DNA of 21,976 nt from assembly GCA_035296965.1 (NCBI GenBank), contig DATGZX010000353.1, positions 1 to 21,976 on the forward strand, read 5' to 3'. The position numbers were made by a program, and so were the translations under genes. The stretch comes from DATGZX01 sp035296965 (GTDB lineage Bacteria > Planctomycetota > Planctomycetia > Gemmatales > Gemmataceae). Shown piece by piece: positions 1 to 7,600 of the stretch; the first letter of the stretch is position 1, and each line of letters starts with the position of its first letter. The notes under the pieces are model-generated. The model had not been told where the DNA came from and made no database searches. It worked only from the letters and a program-made list of their open reading frames with translations.

Positions 1-749
1 AGAAGATGGCCTTGTTCAATCTCATCTGGAGTCATGGCTCTTGTCAAAACCTGCAAGGCCGCACTTGCACGGTTTGGTTCTCCGTCAAGAGCATTCCTTA
101 TCATCGATGGGTATTTTCGCTCCCATTCCTGCCACTGCTTAACGTGTTGCGGGTCTTCTCCCCAACAACCTATTTGCTTCGTCAGGCTAAGCCAGAGATA
201 CTCCTGGGCGTTATCCTTTTGGACGCCCCAATCGTTACGATACGCGTTAGCAATCGCGAGTATCCCTCGCCATCCGCCTTGATCCGCAGATTTCCGCCAC
301 CACCTTACGGCTTCTATATCATCTCGGGTGACACCCCATCCATTGTGATAAGCGTCCCCTATCTCAAGCTGGGCAACTGGATGCCAGTCCTCCTGTTTCC
401 ACCACCTTAGAGCTTCCGCGTCATCCCGCGGAACGCCCCAGCCATTGTGATAGGCGTCACCAAGAGTTAATTCTGCGGATACATGCTTGCCAATACCCTT
501 TCGCCACCATTTCATCGCTTCCACGTCGTCCTTGGGAACCGGAATCTCAGTCTCGATGGCTCTCCCTGGCTCAGTTAAGATCATTCGGCCGCTATGGTAA
601 GAGTTGCCGACGTTCACCTGCGCTGCAGGCCCAGCCTCATCGGCAGCCGCCAGCCAGCCATCTAGGCTCGGGGAGTCTGCAAAGGCGGACCCTGATAACA
701 AGGCAGCCGCCACCGGCACGATAACTAAGAGTGTGTTTCGATCCAGCAT
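1..749 (-). CDS. Secreted Sel1-like repeat protein (3' end outside window)
   Basis: The frame is open from an ATG at 749 down to the left edge, giving 249 codons without a stop. It begins with a clear signal peptide (MLDRNTLL, a hydrophobic stretch, then AFA with likely cleavage after residue 24). Residues about 75-190 hold three Sel1-type repeats of 34-36 residues, with recurring features such as DDAEALRWW and GDAYHNGWGV, and then a degenerate fourth. Sel1 (TPR-like) repeats form alpha-solenoid scaffolds for protein-protein contacts, so the product is probably an exported or periplasmic scaffold or regulator. No strong Shine-Dalgarno sequence precedes the ATG. The signal peptide starting exactly there supports this start. 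Partners and C-terminus are not visible. The neighbour upstream is a serpin relic in the same orientation. The family call is firm; the specific role is unknown. Confidence 0.85.
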   Translation of the reverse strand, partial: MLDRNTLLVIVPVAAALLSGSAFADSPSLDGWLAAADEAGPAAQVNVGNSYHSGRMILTEPGRAIETEIPVPKDDVEAMKWWRKGIGKHVSAELTLGDAYHNGWGVPRDDAEALRWWKQEDWHPVAQLEIGDAYHNGWGVTRDDIEAVRWWRKSADQGGWRGILAIANAYRNDWGVQKDNAQEYLWLSLTKQIGCWGEDPQHVKQWQEWERKYPSMIRNALDGEPNRASAALQVLTRAMTPDEIEQGHL

Positions 750-774
750 TGTCGATTGTCACTGCCAATTGATC

Positions 775-795
775 CTGACCTCTGGTCAGTATATA
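775..795 (-). promoter_or_regulatory. Possible promoter with inverted repeat operator upstream of the Sel1 gene
   Basis: On the - strand a TATATA box (795-790) is followed directly by the inverted repeat CTGACC-AGA-GGTCAG (789-775), about 26 bases before the ATG at 749. The repeat would overlap the transcription start if TATATA is the -10 element, as a repressor site would. No convincing -35 hexamer is visible. The rest of 796-934 shows no gene. Confidence 0.35.
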
Positions 796-934
796 GCCAG
801 AAAGTAAAGAAAGGATTAATGAAAGGTAATTGGGGAAACCGATGTTGGTCGTTTTCGGCCGGTAAGCTCGGCGGCAGATCTTGGGAAGAATATGGATCGA
901 CACCGAGCATCTGGGACTTCCAAATACGCGGTGA

Positions 935-1583
935 ACGGTTACTTTCCATCAAATGCCAGCTTCATTCCCATCGCTGCCAGTGTATCTCCAAGCCCGACTT
1001 GCGTTTCCATCTTGAATGTCGGTATGGTCACGATGACTTGTGAGGCTGGAAGCAAACCGCCCATCATACGCCTGGCGCGATGCTTCGGTATCGCTCTTGA
1101 AATCGACGGTAATTAAATCCGGTACCGTAATTGTTCTTGGTGACCTTCAGGAAATCCTCGAGAAACGTGTACCCCTCGGTCCTCACAGCGCATTGGCCAC
1201 CTTAAGCTGGTACCCGTCATTCCGTGCATTGAAACCCTGCAGCGACGCACTCATCACCGGGTGCGATTTCTCCGGCGGCAGCGGGAAGCGTGTTGGCCAT
1301 TTCCGCCGCCGTTTCGCCGCGCGCCGGCATAGGTCATGGCCAGCGCCGCGGTAATGCTTTCCGGCGAGAAAAACAGATTGCCTGGCTGGCTTTTCAATTG
1401 GCCGTACAATTCCACGGCAAAGGCGTTGTTGCCCTCGACCGCTTCGGCTTGATCCCGTGTGATCGACGGTAAATCCGCAGCGAGCGTCCATGTCTAAAGG
1501 AACGCACTGGCGGCGGACAAGGCCAGCGAGCGGATGATGGGCAACACGTGTCCTGGCGGCAGTGAAAATCTAGGAAGTTTCAT
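935..1583 (-). pseudogene. Serpin-family protease inhibitor, decayed pseudogene
   Basis: Read on the - strand with frame changes, this matches the serpin fold strongly. It starts at an ATG (1583) with a signal-like sequence and has an in-frame TAG at codon 30 (1496-1494). It then runs through NNAFAVELYGQLK, NLFFSPESITAALAMTYAGA and, after a frame change, ETAAEMANTL. Next come LPLPPEK, GYQLKVANAL and, past further shifts, YTFLEDFLKVTKNNYGTG, VDFKSDTEASRQ and finally VTIPTFKMETQVGLGDTLAA followed by GMKLAFD. Visible lesions are the TAG, an apparent 2-base loss near 1316-1326, a further frameshift in the ETAAEM/LPLPPEK stretch, TGG changed to TGA in the ANALW motif with a nearby shift, and a base insertion near 1118. 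About 150 residues are missing between the shutter region and the late beta strands. No reactive-centre loop or C-terminal FLF-type strand is seen. Serpins are suicide protease inhibitors; this copy cannot make one. Confidence 0.8.
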
Positions 1584-1649
1584 AAGTTCGCAGCGGTCAG
1601 ATTTCAGGCGTATCTCCCGCCAGCATAGCAGCGATGGGTTAACAAGCCG

Positions 1650-2162
1650 TTAACTACGTGCATGAACTTGAAAGAACGCCGGCGCCGACTTTTTGACCCA
1701 TTCCTGCAATTCTTCCTGTGACTCGAACTCGGCAACCTCGATGCGGTCAATAGTGGGCTCTCCCCTCCCCGCTCGCCGCAGTTCGGTCTCGTCCATCTCG
1801 CGTACATAGATAATGCGGTGCCGTTGCAATCCCCGGTCGGTGAGGTTAATGCCCGTCTCCGGCAGCAAAGCGTCCAGGTTGCTGCCGCGGATCAACACCT
1901 GCGTTACCACATCGCCGGTGAATTTCAACAACAACCCGGCCGAGGGGTTATACTTCCACGGCCCGAGCCATGAGTAGGGATAGGTCTCGCTGTTGCCATC
2001 GCGAAAGCGGAACTCGATGGCCATCGCCCGCGCCTCCAGCCCGCGCAGGTAACCGAACGCCGAGCAGGAGTCGTCCTCAGCGTCCCTGCCCTTTTCGTCC
2101 GCCGGCTGCATCGCCTTGTCGGCCAAGTGCGGGAAGCGATTAAAGAAACTCTTCGGACGCAC
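1650..2162 (-). CDS. Conserved hypothetical protein, paralogue of the gene at 12511-13032
   Basis: The product has 170 residues from a GTG start at 2162; a later start cannot be excluded because no clear ribosome site is visible. The family is not one I recognise. From the motif FFNRFPHLADKA onwards it matches the relaxase-linked paralogue at about 85% of residues, with highly conserved blocks such as CSAFGYLRGLE, AIEFRFRDGNSETYPY, WLGPWKYNPSAGL and RGSNLDALLPE. The acidic N-terminal segment and absence of a signal or membrane segment suggest a soluble cytoplasmic protein. The reading frame is intact despite divergence at synonymous and non-synonymous sites, which suggests selection until recently. 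Unlike its paralogue, it has no relaxase upstream. Instead a sigma-factor stub joins exactly where the similarity begins (about 2148), so this copy looks like the product of a rearrangement and may lack its native promoter. Confidence 0.65.
   Translation of the reverse strand: MRPKSFFNRFPHLADKAMQPADEKGRDAEDDSCSAFGYLRGLEARAMAIEFRFRDGNSETYPYSWLGPWKYNPSAGLLLKFTGDVVTQVLIRGSNLDALLPETGINLTDRGLQRHRIIYVREMDETELRRAGRGEPTIDRIEVAEFESQEELQEWVKKSAPAFFQVHARS
1689..2148 (-). repeat. Direct repeat copy 1 (with 12544-13006)
   Basis: About 460 bases are alignable by eye with 12544-13006 in the same orientation, at roughly 85% identity or more, differing in length by one codon (AEDD versus AEEED). Similarity stops sharply at TTTCTTTAA on one side and just after the EW-hydrophobic-KK codons on the other. 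The copies lie 10.9 kb apart and enclose the signalling cluster. Confidence 0.75.
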
Positions 2163-2320
2163 TGGGCGATGTCGTCCCCGTCCTGAAAAGCCGAGCCCTG
2201 GTTGTCAGACCGGCGGCCGGCCAAGCAGGCAGCATGCGGGAGGAACTGGCGAAACAACTCCCCGAAAGCTGAGGAGCTGCCCCCCTTAAAACGCCCGATA
2301 AGAAGAGTGACCGGCGCCAT
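2149..2320 (-). pseudogene. N-terminal stub of a planctomycete ECF-like sigma factor
   Basis: From an ATG at 2320 the - strand reads APVTLLIGRFKGGSSSAFGE, then LFRQFLPHAACLA and QDGDDIAQC. This resembles the start of the planctomycete ECF sigma type, with its VTxLI...LKxGD opening, an LWxRF-like helix and the (D/E)EDVA motif of region 2. Immediately after DDIAQC the sequence runs into the start of the neighbouring hypothetical gene, and regions 2.3 to 4 are absent. It is therefore a truncated fragment, not a working sigma factor. A similar opening is not found in the intact sigma gene at 2591, which belongs to another subtype. The alternative, a chance resemblance over 55 residues, is possible but the ordered motifs argue against it. 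Confidence 0.5.
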
Positions 2321-2515
2321 TGTCGTCGCTCTCCGACGGAACCTGTGGTTAAAAGAAGACTGGTCGATTCTAGCCACCCGAAATGGCAGTCGCAAGAATC
2401 TAACAGTTTTTTTCGATTTCATGTCGCGATTCCGTCACCTGCGGGCAGTATGTGGGTAGGAAGGCAGAGCACGCTGGGATGCAAACCAATCCTGGCTCCT
2501 AAGTTACGCAAAATG

Positions 2516-2534
2516 TCCCGAACTAATGACGGGA
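2516..2534 (+). promoter_or_regulatory. Small inverted repeat upstream of the sigma gene
   Basis: TCCCG-N9-CGGGA lies 57 bases before the GTG start of the sigma-factor gene. It may be an operator or leader hairpin. The surrounding 2321-2590 spacer shows no gene and no clear -35/-10 pair. Evidence is only the symmetry. Confidence 0.2.
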
Positions 2535-2590
2535 AAGGCTGCCAATGGGCAGTAAATGTGTAAGAGATGTCAATCTAGATCGAGATCCGA

Positions 2591-3169
2591 GTGGAGACTT
2601 CTGTCAGCCTGCTGGAGCGTATTCGGACCGGGTCCGACGAAGAAGCGTGGCAACGGCTCGACAATATTTATCACCCGCTCATTCGCCGCTGGCTATTACG
2701 TCATCCGCGCCTCGGCGATGAGGCTGAAGATATCGTCCAAGAGGTCATGGGGGTCCTCATCCGAGAACTGCCTGGCTTCCAGCGACAGAGAAATGGCTCT
2801 TTTCGCCGTTGGCTGCGTGCCATCACGGCTAACCGCGTTCTGGCCCATCACCGCGCCGCGCAAAGACGGCCCCAGGCGCTTGGTGCGCCGTTGGAGGAAT
2901 GCCCGCTGGAGCAGCTGGCCGATCCCAACAGTGAATTGAGCCGTCTTTGGGATCAGGAACACGACAGCTACGTCCTGCGACGAATGCTGGAACTGATCGA
3001 GCCGATGTTCGAGCCGGCAACTTTGGCCGCCTTCCGCCGCGTCGTCTTCGACGAAGTAGAGCCAGCACAGGTTGCGGCAGAACTTGGAATGTCGGTAGCC
3101 ACTGTCTGGCAGGCCAAGTGCCGCGTCCTGGGCAGGTTACGTCAGGAAGCCGAAGGCTTGATCGACTGA
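2591..3169 (+). CDS. ECF-type RNA polymerase sigma factor (kinase-linked planctomycete type)
   Basis: The product is 192 residues, the usual size for an ECF sigma factor. Region 2 spans about residues 15-90 and contains DEAEDIVQEVMGVLIREL, then GSFRRWLRAITANRVLAHHR. The DNA-binding region 4 lies near residues 130-188, with a helix-turn-helix like AQVAAELGMSVATVWQAK. The GTG at 2591 is used because an in-frame TAG lies only 15 bases upstream and no ATG fits; the ribosome site is weak. ECF factors steer RNA polymerase to a small regulon, and in planctomycetes several ECF groups are encoded next to Ser/Thr kinases, as here. The next gene, a giant kinase with a zinc-finger-like N-terminus, starts 125 bases downstream and is the probable regulator. 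No classical membrane anti-sigma gene is present. Confidence 0.9.
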   Translation: METSVSLLERIRTGSDEEAWQRLDNIYHPLIRRWLLRHPRLGDEAEDIVQEVMGVLIRELPGFQRQRNGSFRRWLRAITANRVLAHHRAAQRRPQALGAPLEECPLEQLADPNSELSRLWDQEHDSYVLRRMLELIEPMFEPATLAAFRRVVFDEVEPAQVAAELGMSVATVWQAKCRVLGRLRQEAEGLID

Positions 3170-3294
3170 TTCCGCATTTTTCTGTCAGCTACGATCGCCC
3201 AGCGCACTCTCTATAAAGCGTCAAGAAACTCCCCCGGCGGACGTGAAGAGGTCCGGCTGACCCTGTTCCCCCGCCGCCTAATTTGGAGAGTCCC

Positions 3295-6200
3295 ATGCCC
3301 AACGCCGCGATCCACCCCTCCAACCAGGACCTTGCCGCATTCAGTCAGGGCAGGCTCAGCGACGCGGCTTCGGCCGCCATCGCCCAGCACCTCGAAACGT
3401 GTTCTGCCTGCGGCAAGATCATTAAGAGCTTGCCGCCCGATTCGTTCCTGGTTAAGCTCCGCGCCGCCAAACCGGGCGGATCATCCGTCCTGCCGGGCCC
3501 CTCACCATCGCGCATGAGTGACGTTACGGGTCCGCCGGAGGCTGCGTCGTCGCCTGCCTCTCAGCCTCCTGACCTCCCTCCAGAATTGGCTAACCACCCG
3601 AAATATGGCATTGTCCGCGAGCTAGGGCGTGGCGGCATGGGCGTTGTCTACCTGGCCACCCACAAGGTCATGGACCGGCCGATCGCCATCAAGGTAATTA
3701 ATCCCAGCGTCCTGACACACCCCGATGCGTTGCCGCGTTTCCACAGCGAGGTAAGAACCGCTGCTAAATTGGACCATCCGAATATCGTCCGGGCCCTCGA
3801 CGCCGACCAGGTCGGCAGCTTGCACCTTTTGGTCATGGAATATGTAGAGGGGAAAAACCTCGACAACCTCGTGCGGGCGCGGGGGTGCCTGCCGATCCGG
3901 AACGCCTGCCATTATGTGCATCAAGCGGCCCTGGGGATGCAACACGCCTTCGAGCAGGGCATGGTACACCGCGACATCAAGCCCGGCAACCTGGTGCTGA
4001 CGCCGCGCGGCCGGGTGAAAATTCTCGATTTTGGCCTGGCGCTCTTACGCGACACAGGAATCCAGACTCGTCGGCTGACGGCCATGGACTCGTTCATGGG
4101 CACGCCGGAATACGTGTCGCCTGAACAGGCGAGCGACGCACGCAATGCGGACACACGGTCCGATATATACAGCTTGGGGTGCACGCTGTTCTACCTGCTA
4201 GCAGGCCGTCCGCCGTTTCAGGAGGAGACCGTCGTCAAGCTGGTGTTGGCGCACATCGAAAAGGAGGCCCCTCTGCTCCATCAGCTGCGCTCGGAGGTGC
4301 CTCCCGAGTTGTCTGCCATCGTTGCTCAGATGTTGACGAAGTCCCCGGCGAATCGCTACCAGACGCCGGTTGCGGTGGCCCAAGTGTTGATGCAGTTTGC
4401 CAAGCTCGGAGGCAAGCCGGCAGCGGGCGGGGCGTTGTTGCCTCCACAGGATGTCAAGTCGCCGGCCCAGGCAACTTTTATTGGTGCTGACACAAGCAAG
4501 CTGGAGGTGCCCGTTCTAAAATCTCCTCTGCTGTCCGCGAAGAATCTAACGGGCTCGCCGGTCGGGCAAGGCCCGCTCAAAGGCTTGGAACCTGCCCCGA
4601 TTTCTGTCGTCAAGAAGGTGAAGAAGAGACACCTGGCGTCAAAGTTGGCACCGATTAGTTGGTGGAAAAACCGAGGCGTGCTCACCGGAATCTTCATTCT
4701 TTTACTAGCGCTTCTAGTTTTGTGGGGGGGGGGTACTGTATTCAAGTTGAAGACCCCCGACGGGGCGATCGTGCTGGAGAACCTGCCTCCTGATGCCGAC
4801 GTGCTGGTTGACGGCACGACGATGAGGGTCACATCGAGCGATGGGAAAACGTTCGAAGTCCGCGTCGCCCCAGGGAAGAAGCATCGATTGGAGGTCAAGA
4901 AAGACGGCTTCAAGGTGTTCGGCGAGGAAGTCGAGATCGAGACCAACGGACGCAAATCGGTGCTTGTGCGTTTGGTACCTGTACCGGATGTGATTCCGAT
5001 CCCCGATCAGCCAAAGGACAATTCGACAGGGCAAATTGCAAAAGCTAAGGAGGAATTCGTCGCGGCGCTAAAGAAAGCCGACCAGGACATGTTGGCCTCA
5101 TTCGACCGCGAAATCGAGGCTGCACGACATGCAAAGGTAACTGCTGACCTGCGTCTAAGACTTCTCAACCTTCGCAAGGAGGAGAAGGCTGCATTTGAAA
5201 CGGACGGCACGATTCCTTGGTCCCCACACATGCGGCCGGTCGCACGCGATTACCTCCAGGCTAGGACGGCAGCGGAACGACCCTTTAGGCGAGCCTATGA
5301 CGAGGCGATAGATCGGGCTGTCAAGGCGCCGGACGAGAATCTGGCCAACGAATTGCGTGCCGAGAAGAAAACGCTCTTGCAACCCAAGCTCGTGGGCACT
5401 TGGGAATGCACCGGGATCAACTTCGATGGAGCATTCACTTGGGAGCTTTATTCCAACGGCAAAATGTCACTCGATCCGGAGCACCCGGATTCCTGGGACT
5501 TTGTGCAGGGAGACAAGCTCTTACTCCTGATCAACCAGGATGTCGCACCCAATGGCACTTGGCATGACGCCTGCATCATTGACACTGATGGTAAGAGCTG
5601 GACCGCGACGAATCAACGCGACGGGAGTTACCAGGGGAAACTCGTTCGACGCCTTCCGCGACCAACTCCCCGATTGGACGACGAAAAGGGGGAGCTGACT
5701 GGCAAGGATGCTTTGGGAAAGATCGAGAAGTCCAAGGTGGAACTCAGATACTATCTTCAGATCGCTGGAGCGTTTGGGGACGATGGCTTTACTGTGGAAG
5801 AGGTGCAACCGGGCGGTCCGGCCACGCATCTCAGTACCGACAAGGGTATGACCAACCTGGAGGCGGGTGACATCATCCTGGAAATGGACGGCAAGGCGGT
5901 CAAGTCCCCCGACGATTACGCCAAAGTTCTGAACGGCGTTAAGGATCATACCAAAATCAAGCTCAAGATAAGAGACGTGCGTACGGGCAACGATCTTTCA
6001 TGTACGGTTACCGCTAAGGAACGTGGCTCTAAACCAACGGACAACAAAATGAAGGAAGAGACCAAGAGTCCACAAGCGGCCCGAGAAAAACCGAAGAGTC
6101 AGGAGTTCGAGCAACTATTTAACGGCAGGGATCTGACAGGCTGGAAGACTCGGCCCGAGTGGAATGGTGACTGGCGGGTCGAGAAGCACGTCCTCATTTG

Positions 6201-7293
6201 GAGTGGCGTGGAGACAAGTCAACTTTGGACGGAACGTGGTGATTTCAGCGACTTTTGTCTGCATGCCGAGACGCGCGTTATCGGCAGGCAGTATGCTCAG
6301 GTCATTGTCCGCGATCCTTTCGACCAATTGAGGAAGGCACACGCCGGGTACATAGTCGTACTTAACAACACCAACGAACACGCAAACAAGACGGGTTCGC
6401 TGGGAGTTACGGGCGGTGGAACGGTCAAAGACATCTCGGAGTCACCTGTAACGACAGAACAGTGGTTTCCCCTTGAGGTGATAGCTAGAGGAAACCGCGT
6501 CATCGTCAGCGTGAACGGCCAGACTACGGCTGACTACGTAGACCCCGAGCGCCGTTTCGCTCGCGGACGTATCACCTTGTTTGCCATGAACCGGGACCGA
6601 GATCCACAACGTCGCATCGAATTCCGCAAGATCGAGATCAAGGAATTGCCTTCAAAGAATCCTAAGAACCAAGCAGGTGACGGGCGTTCGGCTGTCCCTC
6701 AAAAGCCTCCAAACCCAGTCGCAACGAGTAATCCGGTGAAGCCAAACGCCGAATCGTCCGTCGTCGGAACCTGGGACGGCATTTTCAACGACGGCAACAC
6801 GGGAATCTTCATCTTCAGTTCAGATCACATGATTGTCGGCGACAATGGCTTTCAGGGACACTGGAAACAGACGGGGCGCAATGTAGTTTGCGTCCAAACA
6901 ATCAAACGGGCCGGCGAGCGCGTTGGAACCTGGGAAGGCAGGATCGACCAGCCGGGCAAGACGATGAAGCTGGCAAACCAAGGCGCTTCTTGCAAATATG
7001 TGCGCCGGTCAGCGACAGGTCCCGCCCCATCCGTCGTTGGAACGTGGGACGCCACTTTCAGCGATGGCACCACGGCAGTTTTCTCTTGGACTTCGGACCA
7101 CAAGTGTGTCGGCGACAATGGTGTTCAGGCACGCTGGGACCAGAGGGGGCGCAAAGTAATCGTCATCCAAACGTTTCCACTGGCCGGCAAGGAGGGGCCC
7201 GGATACTGGGAGGGCGAGATCGACACGACCGGCAAGACAATCACATGGACGCACCAAAAACTTGGTATTACCTGCAATTACGTCCGCCGGTGA
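3295..7293 (+). CDS. Giant transmembrane Ser/Thr protein kinase with PEGA, PDZ, DUF1080-like and VGTW-repeat modules
   Basis: The product is 1332 residues. ATG 3295 is chosen over TTG 3283 because GGAGAG lies 6-7 bases before it. Residues 20-45 carry H32-x3-C36-x2-C39, as in zinc-finger anti-sigma domains. The kinase domain covers about 105-371: glycine loop GRGGMG near 111, catalytic Lys133, HRD with Asp227, DFG Asp245 and GTPEYVSPEQ; all key residues are present. One membrane helix lies at about 463-481. Outside it come a PEGA domain (483-561), a helical segment, a VGTW beta module (700-787), a PDZ domain (815-908), a DUF1080/LamG-like domain opening with LFNGRDLTGW (937-1117) and two more VGTW modules (1157-1238, 1246-1332). 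It probably autophosphorylates in the cytoplasm in response to an extracytoplasmic ligand and controls the adjacent sigma factor; that coupling is inferred. A G10 tract interrupts the juxtamembrane codons. Confidence 0.92.
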   Translation: MPNAAIHPSNQDLAAFSQGRLSDAASAAIAQHLETCSACGKIIKSLPPDSFLVKLRAAKPGGSSVLPGPSPSRMSDVTGPPEAASSPASQPPDLPPELANHPKYGIVRELGRGGMGVVYLATHKVMDRPIAIKVINPSVLTHPDALPRFHSEVRTAAKLDHPNIVRALDADQVGSLHLLVMEYVEGKNLDNLVRARGCLPIRNACHYVHQAALGMQHAFEQGMVHRDIKPGNLVLTPRGRVKILDFGLALLRDTGIQTRRLTAMDSFMGTPEYVSPEQASDARNADTRSDIYSLGCTLFYLLAGRPPFQEETVVKLVLAHIEKEAPLLHQLRSEVPPELSAIVAQMLTKSPANRYQTPVAVAQVLMQFAKLGGKPAAGGALLPPQDVKSPAQATFIGADTSKLEVPVLKSPLLSAKNLTGSPVGQGPLKGLEPAPISVVKKVKKRHLASKLAPISWWKNRGVLTGIFILLLALLVLWGGGTVFKLKTPDGAIVLENLPPDADVLVDGTTMRVTSSDGKTFEVRVAPGKKHRLEVKKDGFKVFGEEVEIETNGRKSVLVRLVPVPDVIPIPDQPKDNSTGQIAKAKEEFVAALKKADQDMLASFDREIEAARHAKVTADLRLRLLNLRKEEKAAFETDGTIPWSPHMRPVARDYLQARTAAERPFRRAYDEAIDRAVKAPDENLANELRAEKKTLLQPKLVGTWECTGINFDGAFTWELYSNGKMSLDPEHPDSWDFVQGDKLLLLINQDVAPNGTWHDACIIDTDGKSWTATNQRDGSYQGKLVRRLPRPTPRLDDEKGELTGKDALGKIEKSKVELRYYLQIAGAFGDDGFTVEEVQPGGPATHLSTDKGMTNLEAGDIILEMDGKAVKSPDDYAKVLNGVKDHTKIKLKIRDVRTGNDLSCTVTAKERGSKPTDNKMKEETKSPQAAREKPKSQEFEQLFNGRDLTGWKTRPEWNGDWRVEKHVLIWSGVETSQLWTERGDFSDFCLHAETRVIGRQYAQVIVRDPFDQLRKAHAGYIVVLNNTNEHANKTGSLGVTGGGTVKDISESPVTTEQWFPLEVIARGNRVIVSVNGQTTADYVDPERRFARGRITLFAMNRDRDPQRRIEFRKIEIKELPSKNPKNQAGDGRSAVPQKPPNPVATSNPVKPNAESSVVGTWDGIFNDGNTGIFIFSSDHMIVGDNGFQGHWKQTGRNVVCVQTIKRAGERVGTWEGRIDQPGKTMKLANQGASCKYVRRSATGPAPSVVGTWDATFSDGTTAVFSWTSDHKCVGDNGVQARWDQRGRKVIVIQTFPLAGKEGPGYWEGEIDTTGKTITWTHQKLGITCNYVRR
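4724..4733 (+). repeat. Homopolymeric G10 tract inside the kinase gene
   Basis: Ten consecutive G bases encode W-G-G-G at residues 477-480, directly at the end of the membrane segment. Adding or removing one G puts a stop codon within about 25 codons in both alternative frames. The tract is thus placed to switch between full-length kinase and a form that keeps the kinase and membrane anchor but loses all outer modules. Long G runs are known slippage sites in phase-variable bacterial genes; use here is inferred. Confidence 0.6.
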
Positions 7294-7600
7294 GCTGGCG
7301 CCAGCACGGGTGGCTTTAGGCGAGTTCCTGGCATGCCGTCTATTCCGGTACGGTCATGTGGAATGAGTGCCAGCAGGGGCGCGGTCCGCGAGGGGATTCA
7401 TGAATCGCGTTGCCATTTTTCTGCCAGGTATGCCAGTCGGGGGTACTTCTTTCTTGTAGCAAGTGATTCCAGACAGATGTCACGGCCAGTTTGATTTTCG
7501 GAGACATTGCGAGTCTTTTTCTAGTGGTCGGCGCATTGGCCAGTTATTTTTGGTGTTCTCGTTGACTCTACATTCGGTCCCGCGGTTGGAGGGCCATTCA
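7294..7600 (+). promoter_or_regulatory. Intergenic region with two perfect palindromes
   Basis: This 307-base gap has no credible gene. CTGGCGCCAG (7295-7304) follows the kinase stop directly, and GATTCATGAATC (7395-7406) is a 12-base perfect palindrome that could be a dimeric operator for the following secreted-protein gene. A TTGACT hexamer at about 7562 lacks a matching -10 box. No terminator with a T run is seen, so read-through from the kinase gene is possible. Confidence 0.3.

Noticed and set aside
6..410. Open frame of 134 codons on the + strand at the left edge
   Set aside because: The - strand encodes clear Sel1 repeats across the same bases.
1925..2422. Single long - strand frame joining the sigma stub to an Arg-rich tail
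   Set aside because: Only its first part resembles a sigma factor; after about 2160 the real frame is that of the hypothetical gene and the Arg-rich tail is a shadow.
4356..4955. Open frame of 199 codons on the - strand within the kinase gene
   Set aside because: It overlaps kinase, membrane and PEGA coding sequence and has no domain features.
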